Shown one piece after another: positions 17,176-24,785 of a DNA stretch of 64,000 nucleotides. Both the position numbers and the translations under genes were made by a program. Position 1 is the first letter of the stretch, and the number at the start of each line of letters is the position of its first letter. The stretch is from positions 1 through 64,000 of the forward strand of contig CAZFST010000020.1 in the NCBI GenBank assembly GCA_964522015.1, written 5' to 3'. Origin of the DNA: QQWI01 sp964522015. Lineage in GTDB: Bacteria; Bacillota; Clostridia; Peptostreptococcales; Acidaminobacteraceae. The notes under the pieces were generated by a model. It saw only the letters and a program-made list of their open reading frames with translations. It searched no databases and had not been told where the DNA came from.

Positions 17176-19050
17176 ATGACAAAAAAAATGAATTTAAACG
17201 GACAAAGCTTTTACAATGCCGTGGTTGCAGGGGCCAACGCTATTATGCTAAACAAAAACGAGCTCAATGCCATTAACGTTTTTCCAGTAGCAGATGGCGA
17301 TACTGGCTCAAATATGAATGCCACAGTGAAATCAATTGTCGATTTTATGGTTAACAACGAAAACCTTTCAACCGTTGCAAAATCAGCTGCAGATGGTGCT
17401 CTAATCGGTGCCAGAGGTAATAGTGGCATGATTCTCGCCCAATTCTTTTATGCCTTTTCTTCTGAAATCAAACAGACAGAAGCAATGGAAATTAAGGATT
17501 TTATCAAAGCCATTAAAAATGCCTCTCATACCCTCTCAAAAGTTCTGATCAATCCGGTAGAAGGTACCCTATTGACCATTATTCAAAGTTGGTCTGATTC
17601 ACTTGAAATCAGATATAATGATACCTTAGCACTGGACGATTATGCAAGTGCGATTATGACGGATGTCCAAAAAGCTTTGGCTCGCACACCAGAACAATTG
17701 CCTTTACTAAAAGAAAAAGGCGTTGTTGACAGCGGTGCAAAGGGATTTTACCACTTTCTTGAGGGCATCACACACTTTATTAAAACCGGACATCACTTGG
17801 ATCAGAGTTCACTGGCTAAGGCCAACACCCACCCTAACATCCCCTCAATTGTGATTCCGCCCCATACAGATCATGCAAACGATGAACAATTTCGCTATTG
17901 TTGCGAAGCACTTCTAAGAAATAGTCCGATAGATGATATGACCCTAAAGGCTAATCTCAGCACTCTTGGGGATAGTCTAATCATTGCAGGTGGTCCCGGA
18001 TTACAACATCTTCATTTGCATACTAGCCAGCCAGAAGCCTTCTTCTCAAGATTAACAGCTTTTGGCACCGTTGATTACATGAAGGCCGACGATATGCAAA
18101 TGCAAGCTGCTATCGTATCAGCCCCAAAAGGTCGCATCGCAATTGTAACAGATTCTATCGCAGATTTATCTGAAGACTTTGCCATCAAACAACAAGTTAC
18201 AGTTTTACCGCTTCACATCATTATAGATGGGGTGGATTATCTAGATCGCATAGCCATGACCACTAAGAGGTTTTACGATATTAATTCGAGTTTAACAGAG
18301 CAACCCCGTAGTTCAATGCCCAGCATGAAAGAAATCGAAAGCCTCTTCCAATTTCTCCTTGGCCACTTTGAAAGTATTTTAGTCATGAGTGTCAGTGACA
18401 AATTAAGTGGCACCTATAATCTCTTTCAAACCGTTGCAAAATCCTTAAATGTCCAATTCAAATCCGATCAAACCAGTGACCAAAAGATGGTTTCTTATGA
18501 TCGTATAAGAGTTGTAAACACCCTTAAAAATTCAGGCGCCCAAGGATTATTGACCATGGCTGCCAGTGAATTTGCTCTCAGCGAACAAATCCTCTCTGAT
18601 AAGCTATCAGCTCAAGAAGCCCTTTCACAGTTAGTGGCACATGTTGAACAACTGATTCCAAAAACCAATATTCTAGTCGCTGTAAACAATACTCAGTATC
18701 TTGCACGGAGCGGACGGGTCAGTATGCGGGCCGGCAATATCGTCAAAGCAATTGGTTTAAAACCAATTATGACATTGGATTCTGAGGGTAACGGGAAAGC
18801 TTATGGCGCCACATTCAGCACCCACTCAACCCGCCGCAAAATCATCAAGCAAATTATAAAAGTCCACAAGGAAAAAGGCATTCTTCAGTATAATATTGTT
18901 CACGCCGGTTGCCTAGATCAAGCGCAAACCTTTGCATCTCTAGTGGCAGCCCGCATCGGCATTGAACCTGCCTACATTTCTGAAATATCGCCTATTGTCA
19001 GTGCAACAGCAGGCGAAGGTGCCATTGCCATCAGCTACATTACAAAATGA
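17176..19050 (+). CDS. DhaL-DegV fusion: one-piece fatty acid kinase (FakA-FakB) candidate
   Basis: 624 residues from the ATG at 17176 (AGGAG 5 bases upstream; the frame is open further back but without a site). Residues ~1-200 are a DhaL/DAK2 nucleotide domain: INVFPVADGDTGSNM carries the metal-binding Asps and GARGNSGMILAQ the glycine loop. Residues ~220-310 resemble the FakA middle domain (GDSLIIAGG, LHLHTSQPEAF). Residues ~325-624 are a DegV lipid-binding domain (IVTDSIADL, PRSSMPSM, SGTYN). In the known system FakA phosphorylates a fatty acid held by a separate FakB (DegV). Here both are one chain. Inference: self-contained acyl-phosphate producer. The next gene, DUF1295, is also lipid-type. 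Confidence 0.85.
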   Translation: MTKKMNLNGQSFYNAVVAGANAIMLNKNELNAINVFPVADGDTGSNMNATVKSIVDFMVNNENLSTVAKSAADGALIGARGNSGMILAQFFYAFSSEIKQTEAMEIKDFIKAIKNASHTLSKVLINPVEGTLLTIIQSWSDSLEIRYNDTLALDDYASAIMTDVQKALARTPEQLPLLKEKGVVDSGAKGFYHFLEGITHFIKTGHHLDQSSLAKANTHPNIPSIVIPPHTDHANDEQFRYCCEALLRNSPIDDMTLKANLSTLGDSLIIAGGPGLQHLHLHTSQPEAFFSRLTAFGTVDYMKADDMQMQAAIVSAPKGRIAIVTDSIADLSEDFAIKQQVTVLPLHIIIDGVDYLDRIAMTTKRFYDINSSLTEQPRSSMPSMKEIESLFQFLLGHFESILVMSVSDKLSGTYNLFQTVAKSLNVQFKSDQTSDQKMVSYDRIRVVNTLKNSGAQGLLTMAASEFALSEQILSDKLSAQEALSQLVAHVEQLIPKTNILVAVNNTQYLARSGRVSMRAGNIVKAIGLKPIMTLDSEGNGKAYGATFSTHSTRRKIIKQIIKVHKEKGILQYNIVHAGCLDQAQTFASLVAARIGIEPAYISEISPIVSATAGEGAIAISYITK

Positions 19051-19072
19051 GCCATTTAGTCTGGAGGTTTTT

Positions 19073-19867
19073 ATGAATTCACTGATCCTAGCTAGTCTCA
19101 TCATCGGTGCCTACTTTTTCTTATTCTTTATAGTCGGCACCCTCATCAAAAATAACGCCATTGTGGATTTAGGCTGGGGCATGGGTTTTGTGGTGACAGC
19201 GTTCTTAATCATCATTTTCCGCTGGTCAACTACTGCCGAAGCCCCAAGCCCCATTGACTTCCTATTATTGGCCATCACCGCCATGTGGGGTCTTCGTTTA
19301 AGCTTCCATATCTTTAAGCGAAATCACAATAAGCCAGAGGATTTCCGCTATGCGGCATGGCGGCAAGAATGGGGCGTATGGGTGGTACCAAGGGCTTTTT
19401 TACAGGTCTACTTACTACAGGGATTTATGATGCTCATCATTGGCAGCCCTGTGTTTTATGCTTTAAACCGCTCCAAATTGACCATGGGTGCTGGTCCCCT
19501 CACTTTGCTTGCAATTGGCCAAATCATCTGGCTAATTGGCTATTATTTTGAAGTAATTGGCGATCGACAACTGGCTCAGTTCAAAATGAATCCCAAGAAT
19601 AAGGGCACCATTCTACAAACAGGACTTTGGAAAATCACAAGACACCCCAATTATTTTGGGGAAGCAACCATGTGGTGGGGCATCTCTATTATGGTGATTG
19701 CATCAACAGGATGGTGGTTTTCCCTGCTTAGTCCAGTCATTATCACCTATTTACTCCTATTTGTATCCGGCGTACCCTTACTAGAAAAAAAATATGCAGG
19801 ACGGGCTGATTTTGAAGCCTATTGTCTAAGAACTTCAAAATTCCTACCCTGGTTTCCAAAAAAATAG
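19073..19867 (+). CDS. DUF1295 / steroid 5-alpha-reductase-fold membrane protein
   Basis: 264 residues from ATG 19073 (TGGAGG upstream; earlier in-frame starts lie inside the preceding gene). Multi-pass, with the DUF1295 signatures RNHNKPEDFRYAAWR and, near the C-terminus, GLWKITRHPNYFGEATMWWG, the NADPH-binding/catalytic-type motif shared with isoprenylcysteine methyltransferases and sterol reductases. Likely acts on a lipid substrate; exact reaction unknown. Last gene of the operon starting at 16763. Confidence 0.87.
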   Translation: MNSLILASLIIGAYFFLFFIVGTLIKNNAIVDLGWGMGFVVTAFLIIIFRWSTTAEAPSPIDFLLLAITAMWGLRLSFHIFKRNHNKPEDFRYAAWRQEWGVWVVPRAFLQVYLLQGFMMLIIGSPVFYALNRSKLTMGAGPLTLLAIGQIIWLIGYYFEVIGDRQLAQFKMNPKNKGTILQTGLWKITRHPNYFGEATMWWGISIMVIASTGWWFSLLSPVIITYLLLFVSGVPLLEKKYAGRADFEAYCLRTSKFLPWFPKK

Positions 19868-19895
19868 AGGCTCTGCCGAGTAATCGGCAGGCCTC
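19867..19895. terminator. Bidirectional terminator
   Basis: GAGGC-TC-TGCCGA pairs with TCGGCA-G-GCCTC; minus-strand T run (TATTTTTTT) and plus-strand TTCTCTTT. It separates convergent genes and overlaps the DUF1295 stop codon. Confidence 0.8.
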
Positions 19896-19901
19896 TTCTC
19901 T

Positions 19902-21233
19902 TTAATAGTCCGTGAAAACATCAATGTAAAAATCACTACCTGGCAGTTTTCCGCCAATGGTCTTTGGTTCAAAGTCAAATAGTACTTTAAGGTACTTTTC
20001 AATGGCAACTTTTGATGCTGATGCGGTTTCAAATCGATACCCACTTCTTGGAATGGCAACTTCTACAATATCCGCTGCAAAATTCAGTTGGGGTAATTGA
20101 TCTACAAGTTTTGCAATGGCTTTTGGATTAGCATTCATATTGGCAATGTCTGTTTTAAATTCCCTTAGAAAACTCCGTACCAAGTCTTGATTTTTATCTA
20201 AGAATTCTCTACGTACCACCACCACATTCATTGGCATCCCTTGGCCATTAAAAGCAGCTTTCCATGCATCGTCAAAAGCATAGAGGACACGGGCATTTTT
20301 ATTCTTTGCCAGTGCTATACTGGCCGCCGGTTCTGGTAAAACGGCCACTCCGTCCTTCACTTGACCACTGGCCAACGCCGTTGCCAATGTAGAGGCTGTG
20401 TCATAGGCAAACTTATAAGATAAATCTGATTTTGGATTGAGCCCATTGGCTTCGGCTAAAGCTTTGAAGGCAACTTCTGGGGTTGAACCCTGTCCAAATA
20501 TATCGATTTGTTTACCTTTAAGATCAGACCAAGACTTAATTTGAGGATCAGTGGTTATAACGGACAGTAATCCCCAGATATTTGTGGAAACAATGGCTAC
20601 TTGGCCCTTGGATTGATTATAAACGATTGAAGCCATATTTGTTGGCATAAAGGCCATGTCGATTTCGCCCTTAATGAGCTTGGCTGGTAGTAACTGAGGA
20701 TTGGCCAGTACTTCATAGCTAAGATCAGCATTTTCGCCTAGGTAGTTGTTTGTAATGAGCTGAGCCATGGCAACCCCTGTTGGACCATTCAATGTGGCGA
20801 CTCTGAATTTTTCCTTTTTATTGGTGGTTATGGCTAACTGATCTTTAGTTGCAGTGATGGCAACCCCAAATACCTGCTCCACCACATGGGCGGGCACTAA
20901 AAAACGACCATTTTTCATTTGGGACTTTTGGTCCATCATCAGTTTTTTGCCATTGACTAGAAAACTATTCTCCCCGATTTTAAAACTGGCAGACAATGTT
21001 TTTACTCTGATGTTGGCAGTCTGGGTCCCGCTGTTAAAGGACACCCCGGCCCCTAAGGCTTCAAATGTATCCCGAAGGGGTAACATCATAGTATTGCCAA
21101 TTCGCATGGGATCCACCTTGTATTTAAGTGCTAATGCCTTGCCGTCTAGCTTCAAGGCCACATCTGCAAAAGCAGTTTGACTTAGGATTAACATCAGTAC
21201 AAGTGCCAGGGCACAAATTCTTTTTTTAAACAT
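19902..21233 (-). CDS. Stalk-domain fused ABC substrate-binding protein (NMT1/SsuA-like)
   Basis: 443 residues from ATG 21233 (AAAGGAG upstream). Signal peptide 1-24. Residues ~30-125 are a copper amine oxidase-like stalk domain (NTMMLPLRDTFEALGAGV, GRFLVPAHVVEQVFG). Residues ~130-430 are a periplasmic-binding fold of the NMT1/THI5/SsuA type: TLNGPTGVAMAQLI, DMAFMPTNMASIVYN, WSDLKGKQIDIFGQGSTPE. The signal is not of the lipoprotein kind, so the stalk domain may replace the lipid anchor. It is monocistronic. Its ABC machinery is probably 15108-16665, the only pair of matching family here. An exact Fur core lies 15 bases before the start codon, implying iron repression. Confidence 0.85.
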   Translation of the reverse strand: MFKKRICALALVLMLILSQTAFADVALKLDGKALALKYKVDPMRIGNTMMLPLRDTFEALGAGVSFNSGTQTANIRVKTLSASFKIGENSFLVNGKKLMMDQKSQMKNGRFLVPAHVVEQVFGVAITATKDQLAITTNKKEKFRVATLNGPTGVAMAQLITNNYLGENADLSYEVLANPQLLPAKLIKGEIDMAFMPTNMASIVYNQSKGQVAIVSTNIWGLLSVITTDPQIKSWSDLKGKQIDIFGQGSTPEVAFKALAEANGLNPKSDLSYKFAYDTASTLATALASGQVKDGVAVLPEPAASIALAKNKNARVLYAFDDAWKAAFNGQGMPMNVVVVRREFLDKNQDLVRSFLREFKTDIANMNANPKAIAKLVDQLPQLNFAADIVEVAIPRSGYRFETASASKVAIEKYLKVLFDFEPKTIGGKLPGSDFYIDVFTDY

Positions 21234-21247
21234 GAGATTCTCCTTTG

Positions 21248-21262
21248 TGATAATGATTATCA
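21248..21262 (-). promoter_or_regulatory. Fur box (exact 7-1-7 core)
   Basis: TGATAATGATTATCA is a perfect 7-1-7 palindrome equal to the Bacillus-type Fur core. It lies just upstream of the ribosome site of the substrate-binding protein. Confidence 0.8.
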
Positions 21263-21376
21263 AGTTGACCAACCTATCATACCATACGGCCTATGTTACG
21301 TCAATTTTTTAACAGGAACTGCGCTTTCCAATTTTACAGGAACTGCTAACCACTATTTCACAGGTGCCATCTGCCA

Positions 21377-21430
21377 TTGACAAAGTTTTGTTACTGGTGT
21401 ATTATCTTTATATACCCATATGCGCATATG
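21377..21430 (+). promoter_or_regulatory. arsR promoter with palindromic operator
   Basis: TTGACA (21377-21382), 17-base spacer, TATTAT (21400-21405), then the perfect palindrome CATATGCGCATATG (21417-21430) at the start of the transcript. Imperfect ATA-N-TAT palindromes of this type are bound by ArsR/SmtB repressors. Confidence 0.75.
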
Positions 21431-21458
21431 AGAATTAATCCGATTAAGGGAGTTTATC

Positions 21459-21809
21459 ATGAACCAACTCACTAGCATATTCAAATTACTATCCGACGAA
21501 ACAAGACTTAGAATGATGGTTCTTTTATATCAACAAGAACTCTGTGTTTGCCAACTCAGCGGTATTTTAGAAGCCCCACAACCCCGCATCTCAAAGAATT
21601 TATCAAAGCTCAGAGACCTGAACTTAGTCAGCGATGTGAGGAAGGATAAGTTTGTTTACTATTCGCTCCGAACAGAAAACCTACTTTTAATGGAAATGCT
21701 TGAGGCAATATTGGATGCCATAACTGACTACCCGCAATTAAAGCGGGATCAAGAGCGCTTAAGTACCAAAGCCATTTATATAACACAGTTAAGCGAAACA
21801 CTTGAGTAG
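21459..21809 (+). CDS. arsR: ArsR/SmtB-family metalloregulator
   Basis: 116 residues, winged helix. ELCVCQL at residues 27-33 is the alpha-3 metal box (ELCVC) that binds As(III)/Sb(III) or similar soft metals in this family, and PQPRISKNLSKLR is the recognition helix. A metal-responsive repressor of its own operon is the natural reading, with the operator at 21417-21430. Downstream come an ArsP-like permease and a small thioredoxin. The stop codon lies inside the first unit of a 32-bp tandem array. Confidence 0.9.
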   Translation: MNQLTSIFKLLSDETRLRMMVLLYQQELCVCQLSGILEAPQPRISKNLSKLRDLNLVSDVRKDKFVYYSLRTENLLLMEMLEAILDAITDYPQLKRDQERLSTKAIYITQLSETLE

Positions 21810-21915
21810 TTGAACCCCGGAGCAGTTCAACCTCAGAGTAGTTGAACCCCAGAGCAGTTCAACCTCAAAGTAGTTGAACCCCAGAGCAGTTCAACATCTG
21901 TGTGGTTGAACCCCT
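21806..21915 (+). repeat. 32-bp tandem repeat of hairpins inside the ars-type operon
   Basis: Three full units and one partial start at 21806, 21838, 21870 and 21902, exactly 32 bases apart. Each full unit contains GTTGAACCCC and GCAGTTCAAC, which can pair as GTTGAAC/GTTCAAC, so the mRNA would carry three consecutive hairpins between the arsR stop and the permease ribosome site (TAAGGAG). There are no variable spacers, so it is not a CRISPR array. Confidence 0.9.
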
Positions 21916-21927
21916 AAGGAGCCCATT

Positions 21928-22932
21928 ATGTTTCTCTTCACCTGGTTAAACGACCAACTTTTAAAAATGACCTGGCTTTCAAATCTTGTGGCATCACTGG
22001 TTGAAAATGTATTTGGCCTGGATGTCACCGAAAGACTTGGCGGTAGTATTCACTTTTTTATCTACGATGTGATTAAGATTTTTATTCTACTTTCTGTCTT
22101 GATCTTTACTGTATCTTATATTCAAAGTTATTTTTCACCAGAGAGAACGAGAAAAATCCTCGGGAAACAAAATGGTCTTGTAGCCAATGCATTAGGCGCT
22201 TTACTCGGCACGATTACACCCTTTTGTTCCTGTTCATCCATTCCACTTTTTATTGGATTCACATCAGCTGGACTGCCAATCGGTGTTACATTTTCATTTT
22301 TGATTTCTTCTCCCCTTGTTGATTTGGCTTCTGTAGTTTTGCTTGCCAGTATTTTCAATTGGAAAATTTCTATTGCATATGTGGTTGTAGGTCTCTTACT
22401 TGCCATCATTTCGGGAACATTGATTAGTAAATTGAAACTGGAAAAGTATGTAGAGTCTTTTGTCTATAATAGCAAAGCTAACTCTCTCCCAGAAGAAACC
22501 TTAACCATCAAAGATCGTATCGCCATTTCAAAGGAACAAGTCTTAGATATTATTCAAAAAGTTTGGCTCTATATCTTAATTGGCGTTGGTATCGGCGCGG
22601 CCATTCATAACTGGATACCTGAATCTGTCATTGTTGCTGTCCTTGGTGAAGATAAATGGTATTCCGTATTATTGGCAACCCTGGTGGGTATCCCAATGTA
22701 TGCAGATATTTTTGGAACCCTCCCAATAGCAGAAGCATTGGTTACAAAAGGTGTTGGGATTGGTACTGCACTTGCCTTTATGATGGCCGTTACAGCACTC
22801 TCATTACCATCAATGATTCTATTGAAAAAAGTTGTTAAAACTAGACTTTTACTGACCTTTGCTGGTATTGTCACAATCGGCATACTAATCATTGGTTATA
22901 CTTTTAACGCCTTTGGTTATTTACTTTTATAG
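21928..22932 (+). CDS. ArsP-like permease (DUF318/UPF0718)
   Basis: 334 residues with about eight transmembrane helices in two blocks separated by a polar loop (~175-210). TPFCSCSSIPLFIGF in the first block is the Cys-rich signature of this permease superfamily, which includes the organoarsenical exporter ArsP. Context (ArsR upstream, thioredoxin-like protein downstream) supports efflux of a thiol-reactive metalloid or metal. Exact substrate not shown. Confidence 0.85.
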   Translation: MFLFTWLNDQLLKMTWLSNLVASLVENVFGLDVTERLGGSIHFFIYDVIKIFILLSVLIFTVSYIQSYFSPERTRKILGKQNGLVANALGALLGTITPFCSCSSIPLFIGFTSAGLPIGVTFSFLISSPLVDLASVVLLASIFNWKISIAYVVVGLLLAIISGTLISKLKLEKYVESFVYNSKANSLPEETLTIKDRIAISKEQVLDIIQKVWLYILIGVGIGAAIHNWIPESVIVAVLGEDKWYSVLLATLVGIPMYADIFGTLPIAEALVTKGVGIGTALAFMMAVTALSLPSMILLKKVVKTRLLLTFAGIVTIGILIIGYTFNAFGYLLL

Positions 22933-23041
22933 CACCTCTATGCATAATAAAAGTATTACTAATGAATTTTTCTGTTTTCTGAAAATTAATCATTGCTTAA
23001 CTGTTTTCCAAAACTAAATTAGCCCATAGGAGGCATTTATC

Positions 23042-23278
23042 ATGATCATCAAAATTTTAGGTTCAGGTTGTTCGAATTGCACTAAACTAGAGGCCCATGC
23101 TAAAGAAGCGGTGAAACAATTAGGACTGGATGCAACCATTGAAAAGGTCACTGATTTTCAAGACATAATGGCATATGGTGTGATGAAAACCCCTGCCATT
23201 GTTGTGGACGAAGTGGTTAAATCCATGGGCCGTGTTTTATCCGTGGAAGATATTGTGAAGTTGTTGAAGACCTTGTAA
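23042..23278 (+). CDS. Small thioredoxin-fold protein (redox-active disulfide protein 2 family)
   Basis: 78 residues, ATG after ATAGGAGG. GCSNC at residues 9-13 is the CxxC active site and KTPAIVVD holds the cis-Pro. These mini-thioredoxins accompany ArsP/DUF318 permeases and probably keep a metal or thiol site reduced. Last gene of the arsR operon; a terminator follows. Confidence 0.9.
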   Translation: MIIKILGSGCSNCTKLEAHAKEAVKQLGLDATIEKVTDFQDIMAYGVMKTPAIVVDEVVKSMGRVLSVEDIVKLLKTL

Positions 23279-23342
23279 GGTTGCTTCGATGTTGTAAAAC
23301 TTTTGAAATAAACTTTCGATTTTGCTGCGAAAAGGTTATACT

Positions 23343-23374
23343 AAAGCTAGCTCAAGTAGAGCTAGCTTTTATTT
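23343..23374 (+). terminator. Terminator of the arsR operon
   Basis: AAAGCTAGCTC and GAGCTAGCTTT form an 11-bp perfect stem with a 5-base loop followed by TATTTTA. Confidence 0.85.
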
Positions 23375-23426
23375 TATGTTGGTTTGTGAGTCACCCCAAA
23401 CCATGACTATATCAGGAGGACTTATT

Positions 23427-23453
23427 TTGAGAAAACTTATTCAACTTGCATAG
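23427..23453 (+). CDS. 8-codon leader peptide A (MRKLIQLA)
   Basis: AGGAGGA at 23414-23420 is followed, 6 bases later, by TTG and seven sense codons to TAG, reading (M)RKLIQLA. It is far too short for usual gene finding, yet its ribosome site is ideal and the same arrangement recurs at 23995. Its last codons and stop form the left arm of the hairpin at 23446-23468. Interpreted as an attenuation leader for the gene at 23553. Confidence 0.65.
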   Translation: MRKLIQLA

Positions 23454-23544
23454 CAGAAGCTATTGCAAAATATAATTAGTGGTCTATACCATGAATTTTC
23501 AATAGCTTTTGCATAATCCTAAACATCAACAGTAACTTTTAGGA
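23446..23544 (+). promoter_or_regulatory. Attenuator A: alternative hairpins and sequestered ribosome site
   Basis: Arm 1 TTGCATAGC (23446-23454, end of leader A) can pair with arm 2 GCTATTGCAA (23459-23468). Arm 2 can instead pair with arm 3: GCTATTG/CAATAGC and AAAAT/ATTTT (23495-23506), followed by TTTT. Separately TCCTAAA (23517-23523) pairs with TTTAGGA (23538-23544), covering part of the AGGAGG of the next gene. Arms 1:2 and 2:3 are mutually exclusive, the hallmark of leader-peptide attenuation. Confidence 0.6.
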
Positions 23545-23552
23545 GGCGCAAG

Positions 23553-23831
23553 ATGAGCTATATTAATGCTAAAAATGTATTACCAAATGACATTATCGCT
23601 TTAATCCAGGATTACATAGATGGTGATTACCTCTACATTCCAAAAAAAGAAGTTCATAAAAAAGCTTGGGGTGATAATACCTCTACACGATTCGAACTGG
23701 CAAACAGAAATTTTAATATGTTATTAGAAGCAATCGCAGGGGCAACAACCGCACAACTTGCAGATAAGTACTTTTTATCGATTAAGAGCGTTCAACGGAT
23801 TTTATTAAATGAACGCAAAAAGACTGCCTAG
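23553..23831 (+). CDS. CD3324-like small helix-turn-helix protein (Mor-type)
   Basis: 92 residues; AGGAGG 6 bases before ATG. YINAKNVLPNDIIALIQDYIDGDYLYIPKK and the C-terminal helix-turn-helix (TAQLADKYFLSIKSVQRILLNE) match small clostridial proteins related to the Mor transcription activator fold. Probable DNA-binding protein. It is preceded by the leader peptide and hairpins at 23427-23544 and followed by its own terminator, so it forms a one-gene attenuated unit. Confidence 0.8.
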   Translation: MSYINAKNVLPNDIIALIQDYIDGDYLYIPKKEVHKKAWGDNTSTRFELANRNFNMLLEAIAGATTAQLADKYFLSIKSVQRILLNERKKTA

Positions 23832-23877
23832 TTTATCACAAACGTAGATGATACCCATGGCAGTACACCATATTAGA

Positions 23878-23912
23878 TGAGCCCAAATCCCCTGGATTTA
23901 GGCTCATTTTTA
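23878..23912 (+). terminator. Intrinsic terminator
   Basis: TGAGCCCAAATCC and GGATTTAGGCTCA pair with one mismatch, then TTTTTATTT. Confidence 0.88.
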
Positions 23913-23955
23913 TTTCTAGATCATTCATGAGGTCGCAATCCTCTATGTGCGCAGC

Positions 23956-23961
23956 TATACT
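23956..23961 (+). promoter_or_regulatory. Probable -10 element before leader peptide B
   Basis: TATACT at 23956-23961; the -35 position (23933-23938, TCGCAA) is weak. Initiation about 7 bases downstream would place leader B within ~30 bases of the 5' end, as in known attenuators. Confidence 0.4.
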
Positions 23962-23994
23962 AACAATGCAGACACACTTTAGGAGGAACTATCT

Positions 23995-24021
23995 ATGAGA
24001 AAATTTTCAATTTATGCTTAG
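23995..24021 (+). CDS. 8-codon leader peptide B (MRKFSIYA)
   Basis: AGGAGGA (23981-23987), then ATG and seven sense codons to TAG reading MRKFSIYA. Same length, same MRK start and same final Ala before TAG as leader A at 23427. The stop codon and preceding bases form hairpin arm 1. Interpreted as the sensing peptide for the DUF1062 gene. Confidence 0.7.
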   Translation: MRKFSIYA

Positions 24022-24106
24022 CAAAGGCTATGCATAAGGGATCATAATTGACGTTATGAATAGCCTTTGCTTCTAACCTAGACAATTTCAATCTAACTGT
24101 TAGGAG
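24012..24106 (+). promoter_or_regulatory. Attenuator B: alternative hairpins
   Basis: Arm 1 TTATGCTTAG (24012-24021) pairs with arm 2 CTATGCATAA (24028-24037), one mismatch. The 17-base segment 24021-24037 (starts GCAAAGGC, ends CATAA) pairs instead with 24054-24070 with one mismatch. Weak CTAAC/GTTAG pairing (24073-24077, 24099-24103) touches the TAGGAG ribosome site. Architecture equals attenuator A although the sequences differ. Confidence 0.65.
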
Positions 24107-24114
24107 AAGCTAAT

Positions 24115-24687
24115 ATGCGCTATTTGAATCAAATCAAGTGGGAGATCACCCCAATTACTTTACCAACCGTCACCAAAGTCTGTCCAAAATGCAGCAAGCA
24201 GGCTGACTACATCAATACCGAAAAATTTCGTGTCAATGCCAATAAAAAGAACCTAGACGTCTGGCTAATTTATCAGTGCAGTAAATGTAAGTCCACATTG
24301 AACCTAACCCTATTTGAAAGGATACATCCTAAAGACCTTGATGCAAACTGCCATGAACGTCTCTTGAAGAATGACCCAAACCTTGCTAGGGAGTATGGCT
24401 TTAATCGCGGTATTCATAGCAAGAACAATCTCGTTCTAAATTTAGACACTGTGGACTATCGCATCGACGGACCAGCTTTCAACATGGAAACTACCCAACA
24501 GATGACCATCGAAATAAGTTGTCAGTATCCTCTTGATTTGAGACTTGATACGATCTTAAGTAAAAAGTTGGACTGTTCCCGTTCTCACATTAAGAAACTT
24601 TTTGAAACATCTCAGATTCAAAGCGCAGACGCTACATATCGTTCAAAGATTTTAAAGGGACGTATTGTTAAAATTTCGAAAAAATAA
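24115..24687 (+). CDS. DUF1062 protein: zinc ribbon plus S4-like RNA-binding domain
   Basis: 190 residues. Cys23/Cys26 (CPKC) and Cys55/Cys58 (CSKC) make a four-Cys zinc ribbon. The C-terminal ~50 residues (LRLDTILSKKLDCSRSHIKKL, cut here, ending LKGRIVKI) look like an S4 RNA-binding domain: RLD opening, SRS-helix, and a final basic strand. DUF1062 has no established function. Known S4 proteins bind rRNA or stalled ribosomes, so control by a leader peptide suggests a ribosome-protection or rescue role; that is inference. ATG preceded by TAGGAG. Confidence 0.8.
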   Translation: MRYLNQIKWEITPITLPTVTKVCPKCSKQADYINTEKFRVNANKKNLDVWLIYQCSKCKSTLNLTLFERIHPKDLDANCHERLLKNDPNLAREYGFNRGIHSKNNLVLNLDTVDYRIDGPAFNMETTQQMTIEISCQYPLDLRLDTILSKKLDCSRSHIKKLFETSQIQSADATYRSKILKGRIVKISKK

Positions 24688-24785
24688 ATAAAGCTATTTT
24701 CCCATTTGCCCTAGAAAACGCTTGCATAAAGAGGTACAATAAAACCCTAAGTACAATTATTGAACTACCTACAAGGGGGCTATTT

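Noticed and set aside
21806..21915. CRISPR-like array
   Set aside because: Units are contiguous without unique spacers and lie within an operon.
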